Assembly: GCF_003144245.1 (NCBI RefSeq)
Contig: NW_020289982.1
Span: 672,124-736,123, forward strand
DNA length: 64,000 nucleotides
Reading direction: 5' to 3'
Source of the DNA: Jaminaea rosea
Lineage: Eukaryota; Basidiomycota; Exobasidiomycetes; Microstromatales
Shown here: in pieces, positions 1-9,943 of the stretch
How positions within the stretch are numbered: the stretch's first letter is position 1
How the letters are laid out: the number at the start of each line of letters is the position of its first letter
Notes under the pieces: generated by a model
Database searches by the model: none
Told to the model about the DNA's origin: nothing
What the model saw: only the letters and a program-made list of their open reading frames with translations
Made by a program: the position numbers and the translations under genes

Positions 1-1327
1 CGAAGAGCGTCTCGTTGTGTTGTCGCTCTCGCCACGAGAGGTCTGCGTACGCGGATGTGCGTGGGGGAAGTAGAGGATCAGCGGCTGGCTTCCTCGCTCA
101 TCCACACCCGACATCTTGCGCCTGCGACTCACGATGAAAAGTGCCGAAGCGTTGGCCCGACTCAATCAGCCCTTGAATATCCCCCTCTGCATCATTCTGC
201 GTCAAGACAGTAGGCTCCCAGCTCAACCGCGCGTAGCTATTCTCAAAGACGCACCAGCTCATGCGCTGATCGCCTCCGATCAACCACTCCCGTTGGGCGT
301 ATGCCTCCCAATGCGGTAGGAGATGCTTGACGAGGGGCAAGCTCAGGAACGTCCCGCCTCCACCGAATGACTCGGGTCCAAAGACCATATTCGCCCACTT
401 GTCGGAGAGGGTGCCGACAAAGTGGTGCTGGCGTGGATCGTACTTGTCCAGGACGGCGAGGATGCGAGGCAGGCTGAGCACAAAGGAGTCGTCATCGCTG
501 ACCATGATCCATTGCGTATTGCGGTCGGCGAGCGGGTAGAGGACCATGGGCAGGCGAGCCCATCTGATGCGATACTCGGCGTCGTCGTGGATTATTGAGG
601 TGCGGATGCCCAGCGCATTGAGGTCGCGAGCCAGGTCGACACCATCTTCGTTGCCGGGCAGCTGGAGAACGAGGTGAAGGCCTGTGTGGGCGAAGGAATG
701 CTGCAGCATCGGAGTCCATTTACGGATGCGGGCCGTGTTGGTTGCGTAGCCGACCATGATGTTTTTGCCCTGCGTGCGGGTCGAGTGGTGTGGGGGAAAG
801 AAGGGGACGTCCACGATGTTGGAGACGGAGCATGTAGAAAGTCGGGCAGTAGCGAGGCTGTTGCTGTCCAGCTCGTCGAATTTCTGGGCCAGCTGAGCTC
901 TGATCTGTCGAGGATGAGGATCAAAGCGGCCAAAAGCGAGCGTAGGGTCCAGCTCTCGGTCTCGGGTAGATGGAACGACGAAGTTGCGGGAGTAGTGGAA
1001 GCGGGACGAGAGGTCAAAGCGCTGGACGAGGCCGTGCACGTCGAGATGACAGGCATCATAGCGGGAAGAGATCTTGCGAGTGGCGCGATAGTTGGGTGGC
1101 TCGATCCATGATGCGCAAAGAAGAAGAAGGAGCACGACGGCAATGCCCGTAGACAGGAGGGAGTCGATGCGGCGGACAAATGAGTCCAAGCGCTTGGCTG
1201 TGTGCTGCCCTAGAGGATAGGCGCCGCCGCCGCCGCCGCCATCGCCGTTCATGGCTTCGTGAATGCTGCTCTTGCGCCCACTTGTGAGGCTCATCGTCTC
1301 CTCTGCATCGAAACGATGTCGCGACAT
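1..1327 (-). CDS. Family 31 (Fringe-like) glycosyltransferase, truncated by window edge
   Basis: Type II Golgi-style glycosyltransferase, expected to transfer a sugar from a nucleotide donor in the secretory pathway. The first true ATG is at 1327; the open frame extends to 1375 but begins there with TTG. A short basic N-terminus with a glycine run precedes one membrane segment (about residues 57-75). The metal-binding DDD triplet lies near residues 278-280 in VSDDDSFVLSL, followed by GGGGTFLS and GGDQRMSW, both typical of fungal Fringe-like proteins. The frame reaches a stop at 98, but a GTGAGT donor at 132-127 and a CAG acceptor at 45-43 define a 90-nt intron. Splicing joins residues GTFH to LSWRE, which fits the family C-terminus. 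Exons are 133..1327 and <1..42; the 3' end lies outside the window. Acceptor sugar and linkage are unknown. Confidence 0.75.
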
Positions 1328-1862
1328 GGTCGTGCGAGCGAGAGTAAGGTGTTGTTGTTGGGACGAGGATGGCAAGATAAAAGAATAGGCTCGAATGCCT
1401 TATCCGACGAGGCGACCCAAGCCTAGCGTGGGACGATGCATGCGCGCCACTTCACTTCACCTCGCTCGCTCGCTCGCGCCCACTGACGCCCACTCGCGTC
1501 ACTCAATCGAACCAAGACACCGGCTCAAGACGCCGCGCTGGTGCTATCACGATGCGATTCTCTTCAATCAATCGGCGGACAGGAGAGCGGCAGCGACGGC
1601 GGCGGCGGCAGCGGCAGCGATCTGAGTGCATGTATTGATCTAGAGAGGTAGCGAGGCTGTGATTAAGAGCTGAGACAGAGACGGGAAAGGAGAAACAAGA
1701 GCTGGAGCGGGGAGCGTTTCGTGCGCGATGGTGACTTGGGGGAGAAGGTATCGCAGGTAACGCTTGATAATGATCTATGTGGAGAGGGGGAGAGACCGAG
1801 AGTCCACCATCCCATCTGCAGCGCGTATATGAGAGGGCAAATGGAGAGGCGGAATCGCATGC
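1328..1862. other. Intergenic, GGC-rich
   Basis: Upstream of the glycosyltransferase and downstream of the first lipase. It contains a GGC/GCA trinucleotide run near 1590-1620. I see no convincing gene; short open frames here have no family features. Confidence 0.6.
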
Positions 1863-3503
1863 CTAGACGAGGAAGCGGAAGGAGGAGCGGATCTTCTTGT
1901 GGTAGCCCGGCGAGCCAGTCGTGAGCGGGTTGGCCTTCTGTGGCGTGGTGGGAGGACGAGGGTGCGTCTTGCCCTGCTCCTCCTGCTGAGACTTGGTGTC
2001 CTTGGCCTTCTGAGGGGCGTCCGAATTCTGGACCTGGCTCTGCTGCTGCTGCATCTGGCTGTTGGCCAAGGGACCCAGGATGTTCTCAGCCACGTCGAGA
2101 GGGTTGGGGTACCAGAGCGTCTCGGGGTAGGAGCAGGTGCGGGTGGGCTTCTTGCCTGCTAGCTTGTCTGCAAAGTACCTGCGTAGGCGGGTGATGAAGA
2201 CGGGCTGCGCTTGAACACCAGTGAGGACGTGGATTCCGCTAGCGAGGGATTCAAACTCGATGGTGGCTCCCTGCGCGCACTGGCTCTCAGCGTAGGCGCG
2301 AGACTGGTTGTAAGGAACAATCTCGTCACCACGCGAGTGCATGAGGTAGATGGGGAAGTTGACGATGGGAGGCTGGTTGGCTCCGAGGTTCTCCTGCGCA
2401 AAGACTGCCTTGAGCGTGGGGTCCTCGGAGATGTTCCTGCCCTGGGCGTCGAGCCTGAATCCATCATCGAGCTTGAGGGGACCATTGAGGTAGGCATCCT
2501 GCGCACATGAGACGCCGGTGTGAACGGCCTCGAAGATGTCGGCGGGCATTCCAGGCTTGACACGCTGGCGCAACATTCTGTCGAGCTCCGGGTAGCCATT
2601 GCCCAGGCCAGCTGCGCCAATGTAGCCGAGCGTGGCGGAGCCGGTGCCATCGAGGTAGTGAACCGTCTCCTCAACGTTGGCGGGGAGGCCTCCTGCTACG
2701 ACGCCGGCGATGTTGAGCTCAGGTGCGTAGGTAGAGGCGAGTTGAGCAGCCCACATGACAGCGTGAGAGCCGCCGGAGTAGCCGTTGATGCCGTGGATGG
2801 CCTGCTTGCCCAATGCGGCGGGCATCGTCTCGACATGGCGCTCGGCCACGCGCATTGAGTCGAGCATAGCCTGTCCCTCGATGTGGCCTACGAGCCAGGC
2901 GGCCTTGGACCCCTCGAAGTCGGGTGAATTGGCCCACCAGCCCTGGTGGACAGCAGAAACGGGAGTGAGGAGAGCTGTGACCTCGAGAGTGTTGTTCGAA
3001 GTAGTGCCGGCGATGTAGGTGTAGCTGGGAGCACAGTCGATGGCAGCCGAGTTGACTGGCGTACCGACGGTGACGATGCGGGGCGGGCCAGGTGCGGGGA
3101 ACTTTGGAGCGACGAGGGTCGTGACCGTAGCGTCTGGGACGGTCTGATTGCCACTTTGACCCGTGGTGCGGTAGAGGACGTGGTAGGCCGAAGCAGCCTC
3201 GGGACCAAATGAGCTGAGGTCGATGGGGCGCGAGCGGATGACGTCGCCGAGCTTGTACGCCGAGAGATTGGCAGGCAGCCTGAGCGGGAGATGTGAGCGG
3301 GCGAGGCGCGGAGCTGTGAGCGAGAGGGTAGAGAGCTGCTTCGCTCAGCGCCGCACCACTCACTTGTAGAAAGGGTCCATGGAAGGAGGCGGGAATGCTG
3401 GCTTTGGCTTGGGACCAAGGGGACCAAGGAGGCGAGGGTGTATAGAGGCGCCAGCAGCGACCATGGCGGAGGTGGCAAAAGTGACGACCGTCGATGCGAG
3501 CAT
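1863..3503 (-). CDS. Secretory lipase (LIP family), copy 1
   Basis: Secreted triacylglycerol lipase of the fungal secretory lipase family. Two exons, 3364..3503 and 1863..3279, with an 84-nt intron (GTGAGT donor, CAG acceptor), give 518 residues. A signal peptide starts at ATG 3503. The nucleophile is Ser215 in GYSGG. The likely catalytic Asp is about 365 in SRGDEIVPY and His about 397 in GIHVLTG. The catalytic core matches the usual length near 450 residues. The last 75 or so residues are an unusual hydrophilic Gln/Pro-rich tail ending in FRFLV. A TATA-like stretch sits near 3640, about 135 bases upstream of the ATG. The neighbour at 4402-5855 is a paralogue on the same strand, so this is a local duplication. 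Fatty-acid preference cannot be read from the sequence. Confidence 0.85.
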
Positions 3504-4401
3504 GGTGTGCGTGAGGGTGTAGGGTGGGGAAGGAAGAGAGGGAGGAGGAGAGGAAGTCTCGAGTAGTCTCGGGGGGATCGTGAAGCCTCGAGGAGGGCAG
3601 CGGGGTGATGCTGAGCTCCGGATTGCTTCGGAGGAGGTCAGCCTATATGTAAGTCGTCGTGGGTCGTCGTGGGTCGTGTGGATCGTGTACGTCGTGGTAC
3701 CGCCACCGCCAGCCGTCAGGCGCGTAGAAAGGAGCGAGGAGACTGAGTCGGCACAGGCTCAGGAGGTTCAGTAGGCGAAAGAAAAGGGGTTCTAGAGTTA
3801 TGTCGTCAGGACAGGCGCGAGAAAAGGACGCGAAAGGGAGGGGTGTCAGGGGGCGAAAGTGAATTGGTATTGAGGGGTAAGAAGGGAAGAAGGGAGAGAG
3901 GAGCTCGACGCGCCGCTCTGACCCTATCGAGCCGCTCACGTCGGAAGGCCGTCAACGCTCGAGCCGCTTCGTAGAGGCACGGGCGTTGGATGAGGGCGGC
4001 CCGCTTAGACCTCTTTCGAGGCGAAACGAGCTCAGTGAGGCGGACGCAACAGAGCGAGAGTGTTTTCGGAAAGTTAACATTGGGCGCAAGAGACAGAGTG
4101 ACCTGTCGTCTCGAGCCGCCATCGGAGAAGAAGGAAGGAGTAGAAGCTTGCGCAACAGCAAAGGGACCTTTGCGGGACCACTACGACACACGGGAAGCCG
4201 TGCGAGGTCGAGGACTTGTATTACGAGCAGGAAAGCGCCGCAGCGGTCATATGATGACGAGGGAAATGAAGTGGTGGTCACGATGAGAGTAAAGAGCGTC
4301 TATAACAGTGGCGATGAGATGGTGTTGAGGCAACGACGCGAAGGTACGGGAAGTTGAGCAGACTGTACTGTAGTGTAGGAGGAGAAGCGGCCTGCGCCAG
4401 G
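3504..4401. promoter_or_regulatory. Spacer between the two lipases, includes promoter of copy 1
   Basis: About 900 bases hold the promoter of the left lipase, with a TATA-like element near 3640 on the minus strand, and the 3' flank of the right lipase. Several short open frames show no family features. I see no further gene. Confidence 0.45.
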
Positions 4402-5855
4402 CTAGAGTGGGAAGAGACCGTTCTTGGCTTGGGCCCGCCAGTAGGCAATCGAGTTTGCGGCGCCGTGACCAATGAGATCCGTAAGACCTGGCCCGCCTTC
4501 AGGGACAGGAGGAATCGACTGCGCATCAATGCCGCACGTCTTGACTTTGTAGCCCTGCTCCAGCACCTGGACAAGGCTGTTCAGCATCGCAGGCATGAAA
4601 CGCAGTCCGCTCAAGATGTGTCCCGTCGCCGTAGCCCATGAAAGTTGGAGACGAGCACCCTCCTGCTCGCATTGCTGGTTGATATAGTGAACCATCTGGG
4701 GCCAGGGAACAATCTGGTCATTGCGGGCGTGGTAATAGATGGAAGAGATGCGATTGACCCTTTTGCCTAGCTTCTCCTCCTCCATGTGCTTGGCAACGAC
4801 GGGATTCTGGAAGATGTCGCCGCCTGTGAAAGCAGTCTGCACGGGAACTCCAGAGAGATTTCGTGACGACTGGATCAAGCACCACTCGCCGCTCAGCATC
4901 TTGGTGAAGTTGGCTCGACCTGCGTGCGTGATGTGCTGGTCGAATACGGCTTGGACGTCTGGGCGTGCGTGTCCCATTGCTGCTGCGCCTTGGAAGCCGA
5001 GGGCGGAGTATTCGCCGCCATTAAGGGTGTAGAATGTGTTGTTCGTATCGGCAGGCATGCCTCCGGTGACCATGCCAATGATGGGAGAGTCAGGGTAGTA
5101 GCTGGCTGCCTCCTGCGCCGCCCAACCGACGGTGTGACCACCGCCCGAGTAGCCCATCATGGCAAAGTCTGCATTCTTGAGGGGAGCTGCGAAGTTGCGA
5201 GAGGCTCGGATGCCGTCGAGCATTGCGCGACCCTCGGTCAAGCCATTGAGGAAGGAGGACTGCGGGGAAGCTAGAGTGAGCGCGATGTAACGGCAGTGAG
5301 GTACTATGCTGCTCTCACCTTGGATCCCAGCGCATCAGGGATGACGACGTACCAGCCGCGAAAGAGGGCAGCGGTGGAAGCGGGCGAGTCAACGATGTTG
5401 ACTAGGGGTAGATTCTTGGACTTGTCTGGGTTGGCATAGGCGAAGCTGGGACTGCAGTCGATGCTGGCCGAGCCGACTGCGCTGCCAATGGCGAGTGCCT
5501 TGGGCTTGCCAGGTCGAGGAGCAATGGGGATGACGATGGTGGCTACCGTTGCGTCTGGTGCGCCCGTGTAGTCGGTGGTGAGGTAGAGGATTTGGTGGGC
5601 CTCTGCAGCAAATTGGCCAAAGGCGTCTGCGTTGCCCTGACGAGTGCCCAAGATGGCGCCCAAGGGATACTTGCCAACGTCGGCGGGCACGCGATAGAAG
5701 GGATCCTTTGTTGGGAAAGCGAATGATGCGCCGTTCTTCTGCTTGGGCTGAGGGAGCAGGCGGCGGCCAAGGTGGGATTGCGAGCGATGGCCATTTGATG
5801 CTGCAGCAGCGAGAGCAGCGACCAAGGCGTAGACGAGGCAGCTGATGAGTAGCAT
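4402..5855 (-). CDS. Secretory lipase (LIP family), copy 2
   Basis: Paralogue of the adjacent left lipase. Exons 5319..5855 and 4402..5259 are separated by a 59-nt intron (GTGAGA donor, GCAG acceptor, phase 0) and give 464 residues. ATG 5855 was chosen because it opens directly into a signal peptide (MLLISCLVYALVAAL); the frame stays open upstream to about 6221 but that part is low-complexity. Catalytic residues are Ser217 in GYSGGGH, Asp about 360 in HARNDQIVPW and His about 393 in TGHILSG. Unlike copy 1 it has no Gln-rich C-terminal extension, and its intron is at a different place and phase, so the duplication is not recent. Confidence 0.85.
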
Positions 5856-6808
5856 CGTGGGCGTTGTGCGTAAGAGGATGGAGCGAAGCCGAGGCAAGGT
5901 AGGGACTGTGGTGATCACGGGGGTCTGGTAGGGAGCGCGGCGGTGGAGGAGGATCGGCGTTATGGGACCGCCTCTGAAGATGGTGTGGGAGGCGCAGCGA
6001 GGCAAGAAAGAAAGGAGCAAAGTGTCGAGGAGGAAGGGATGGTAGGAGAGAGAAAGCAGTGAAAGGGAAAGAGAAGGGGTGAGCGGGGGTTGTGAGGGCA
6101 GGCGGCTTCCCAGTGGCTGCAATGTCCGGCGTGCGGGCGAGAAAGCAGAGGCGCGAGGGGAGGGGGAGATGAGCGAGGCGTGAGGTGTGACGGACCGAGG
6201 AGTCATTGATTCTTGAGCCAATCATTGTGAGTCTTGCATCTCGTCTTCGTGGACTGCTATGCCCCTTCGCCTTGCGGCCCACATAGGAGAGAGGAGGCGG
6301 CTCTAGGGGCCCACGCTAGGTGTGGTGAGGCTCGTGCTCAGAGCGGTCCATCGATTCTCTCGAGTGTCGCGGCGCCATTCGCCCTCGAGCTTCCCTTCCA
6401 TGCTGAGCGGGACTTGGCCCGATTTTCATTGCCTTTTGCTGACCAGACGACGACGACGACGACGTTGCAGAAAAGTCGTGGGCTGAACGAGCGGTAGCAA
6501 AGTGTGGCTTGCCTTGCCTTTCGTGTGGAGCTCGCCGTCGTCGTTGCCGAATGTCGAGTCGAGGGTCAAGCGTCGAGCGAGCAGGGCGGGGCGGAGCGGG
6601 GCGTCAGCGGCGGCGAGTGAGCCCAGTGCGCCTGTCTCTGTCCGTCTCGGCGTGCGTGTGTCGTCCTCGTCGTCGTCGAGTGGGCAAGCGTGCGTGCGTG
6701 CGTCGAAGTGGACTCGAGTTCCTTTCCGTCTCGTTACCAACCATCTCACACCGCCACGCCGCCTCGTCCTCACTCTCGAATTCTCGAACACCTCTGCTCC
6801 TCGCTATC
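5856..6808. promoter_or_regulatory. Divergent intergenic region, lipase 2 / cullin-3
   Basis: About 950 bases lie between the divergently transcribed lipase copy 2 and cullin-3. The cullin-side half is rich in CGTCGT runs. Open frames over 6234-6497 and 6426-6791 are low-complexity and not supported as genes. Confidence 0.4.
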
Positions 6809-9794
6809 ATGAGCGCATCGGGCTCGACTTCCGCGTCGGGCGCCGGTGGGCTTAGGAGGCCCGGCACGATGAGAGGAAAGCTAAAGGCGCCAAAGAGGGT
6901 GAGTAGCGCAAGAGACAGCGCGAGACGGCTCACTCAGACACTGACTTCTCCGACATCACGCACCATTCTGCACCGCAGTATGGCCTCGACGTTGCACCTG
7001 CAGAGATGTGGAGCAGGCTCGCCAACGCCATCGGCCAGATTCAAGGCCACAACGTGTCGTCCCTCAGTTACGAGGAGCACTATCGCTATGCATACAATCT
7101 AGTCCTCTTCAAGGAGGGAAGCATGCTCTATGACGGCGTCAGGCGACAAGTCGAGGCACACCTCAACAAGCAATGCGTCGACTATCTCGTCCCAGCATTC
7201 CCACCAGGAGGGCTAGCTTCGCTCCCCTCGGACATTGTCCTCCCTCGCAACCTGCCAACGGGCGCAGCGTCGGCGTCCACTTCGAAGCAGCCGAATCTCA
7301 AGGGCAAGGGCAAAGCCAACGAGCCCATCGTGCTCAGCGACGATGATGATGAGCCGAGGAGCGCTGCTCGAGCTACTGTCAGCGGCAGTGAGCCAGCCTC
7401 ATCGATGGCTGTTGGATCCGCAAGTGGTGGAGATCGTACGGACGCGGCTTCTCGCAGTCAGAGCGCTGAGCGACTACTCAAGGCAATGAAGCAGGTATGG
7501 GACGACCATTGCGCATGCATGGGCAAGCTCAGGGATGTATTGAAGTACGTCGATCGAGTCTACGTGCCCGAGAACAATGTGCTGCCCATCTGGGATCTCG
7601 GATTGGAGCTCTTTCGCGATACGTGAGTGCGCTGGAGCACTAAGGAGCGAAAGAGATCGTCGCGGCTGATCCATCTCGACCGCACCCAGGGTCATCCTGT
7701 CCAAGAAGCATCCCATTGGCATGCATCTCTTCTCGGCGCTCCTGACGCAGATCCAGCTCGAGAGGCAAGGACAACTCATCAATCGTGAGTCACACGGAGA
7801 GCGCGCACTGGCATATGGTACGAGTCTTGCTGATACAGCCTCCTGCTCTTCGCACGCGCAGGCTCATCAGTCAAGGCCAACACCGACATGCTCGCCTCCC
7901 TTACCCAACCGCGCCCAGGGGTGCCCATCGCAGGCCGCCCTACCGTCTACAAGCATACCTTCGAACCCGCCTTCCTCGCCACCTCCGCCGAGTTTTACAA
8001 GAACGAAGCAGCTCGCCTTCTCGACAGCAGCGATGCGCGCGCATACCTCCGCCACGCAGAGAAGCGCTTCATCGAGGAGGAAGGGCGAGTTGCTGTATTC
8101 CTTGCAGCGACGACCGATGCAGAGCTCAGGCAGATCCTCGAGCGCCACCTCCTCTCCACACACCTCAAGACGATCCTCGAGATGCCCGGCAGTGGCTTGC
8201 ACAACATGCTCGAGAACCATCTCAAGGACGATCTGCGCAGGCTGTACAAGCTCTTCTCGCGCATCAAGGGCGACGGACCGCAGCAGCTCAAGGCCGGGCT
8301 CAAGTCATTCATCACAAAAAAGGGAGCGGACATCAACGCGGGCGTTGTGGCGGTCACCCAGGGTGCTGCGTCAGGGACGGCGGCAGCAGCTCCTGCCTCT
8401 TCACCACAGGCCACGCTCGCACTGCGCTGGGTCGAGGACGTCCTTGCCTTCAAGACCAAATTCGACGACATCCTGCGCACCAGCTTCGACGACGACAAGG
8501 GCGTAGAAGCCGTGCTCAACGAAGCATTCGAATCGTTCATCAACGTCAACAATCGCGCGCCTGAATTCATTTCCCTCTTTATCGACGAGAACCTCAAGAA
8601 GGGCCTTAAGGGCAAAACGGAGGAGGAAGTCGAGGACACGCTCAACCGCACCATCGTCGTTTTCCGTTTCCTACACGAGAAGGACGTGTTTGAGCGCTAC
8701 TACAAGGCGCATCTCTCCAAGCGACTGTTGCAGAACCGCTCTGTCTCGGATGACGCTGAGCGTGGGATGATGGCCAAATTGAAGATTGAGTGCGGGCATC
8801 AGTACGTGCAGAAGCTGCAGGGGATGCTCAACGACGTCAAGGTCTCCGAGGAGACGGGCAACGCGTTCAGCGAGCACTTGAGGAAGGTGCGTAGGCGCGG
8901 AGTAGGCACATCGACGTCGAAAAGGAGCATGCTGACCATGTCTTTCGCTACCCGCCCGCGCAGACGAATCGACCCATGCCCTTTGACCTGAGCGTATCCG
9001 TCCTCACCTCGACCTACTGGCCCATCTCCGGCCAAGTCCAGCCCTGCACCATGTCCCCCGCGATGCTCTCAGCCCGTCAAGCATACGAAAACTTCTACCA
9101 GTCCCGTCACTCCGGCCGTGTCCTCTCCTGGCACCCGAACCTAGGCTCGGCAGACGTACGCGTCCAATTCAAGTCGCGTCGCCACGAGCTCAACGTCAGC
9201 ACGTATGCGCTCGTAGTGCTGAGCCTCTTTGAGAGCACGGGCAGCGAGGAGAGCCTGAGCTACTCGACGATCAAAGGGGAGACGGGAATGCCGGAGAACG
9301 ACCTGAAGCGTACATTGCAGAGTTTGGCGTGCGCAAAGTACAAGATCCTGCTCAAGGAGCCCAAAGGCCGGGACGTGGGGGAAGGGGATCGATTCACCTT
9401 CAACGAGGGGTTCAGCTGCCCGCTCGCCCGCATCAAGATTGCAACCATTGCTGCCGGGTCCGGAGGAGGGGGCGCTAGTGGCTCAAAGGATGGGGCAGGA
9501 GGTGGCTCAGGCTCCGGTGGTGGCGGGAGACTGGAATCCGACGCCGAGCGACGCGAGACGGTCGAGAAGATTGAGGAGGAGCGTAAGCTTGCCGTGGAAG
9601 CTTGCGTCGTTCGCGTCATGAAGGATCGTAAGACTTCGACGCACAACGATCTGGTCAATGAGGTCATCAGGCAGTTGGGCAGCAGATTTCAACCGCTGCC
9701 GGCTATGGTGAAGAAAAGGATTGAGAGCTTGATCGATCGCGAGTATTTGGAGAGGAGGGAGGGGGAGAGGGGCGTGTACGACTATGTGGCTTAG
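6809..9794 (+). CDS. CUL3: Cullin-3, scaffold of BTB-type E3 ubiquitin ligases
   Basis: Scaffold that links BTB substrate adaptors to the RING protein Rbx1. Five exons, 6809..6898, 6979..7622, 7690..7784, 7862..8886 and 8964..9794, give 894 residues with all phases consistent. The N-terminus (GKLKAPKR, then SSLSYEEHYRYAYNLV) matches the CUL3 helix that begins cullin repeat 1. The cullin homology domain contains VFRFLHEKDVFERYYKAHL. The C-terminal winged helix keeps the neddylation site VVRVMKD and ends in VYDYVA, as in animal CUL3 (YTYVA). It is about 125 residues longer than human CUL3 (768), largely from an insert around residues 118-190. That insert is rich in Ala/Ser/Lys and holds the acidic stretch PIVLSDDDDEP. 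A Gly/Ser-rich loop lies near the C-terminus. Assignment to CUL3 rather than CUL1 or CUL4 rests on the two termini. Confidence 0.9.
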
Positions 9795-9943
9795 CGCGGC
9801 GGGGAAGGGGGAATCATCATCAGCGGCGTCGTGGTTTTTGTCGCCTATGCATCTATACATTCGTTCAAATCAGAGATGACAATTGCGTCTCGACACGCTG
9901 GAGCACGGAGTGACCAAAAGGGACAAGTAGCAAGCCAGTCCAT

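Noticed and set aside
674-1111. Plus-strand open frame antisense to the glycosyltransferase
   Set aside because: It is a shadow of the coding strand in GC-rich sequence, like most overlapping frames in this window.
5856-6221. N-terminal extension of lipase copy 2
   Set aside because: The frame is open, but the upstream part is Pro/Ser-rich and would bury the signal peptide that starts at 5855.
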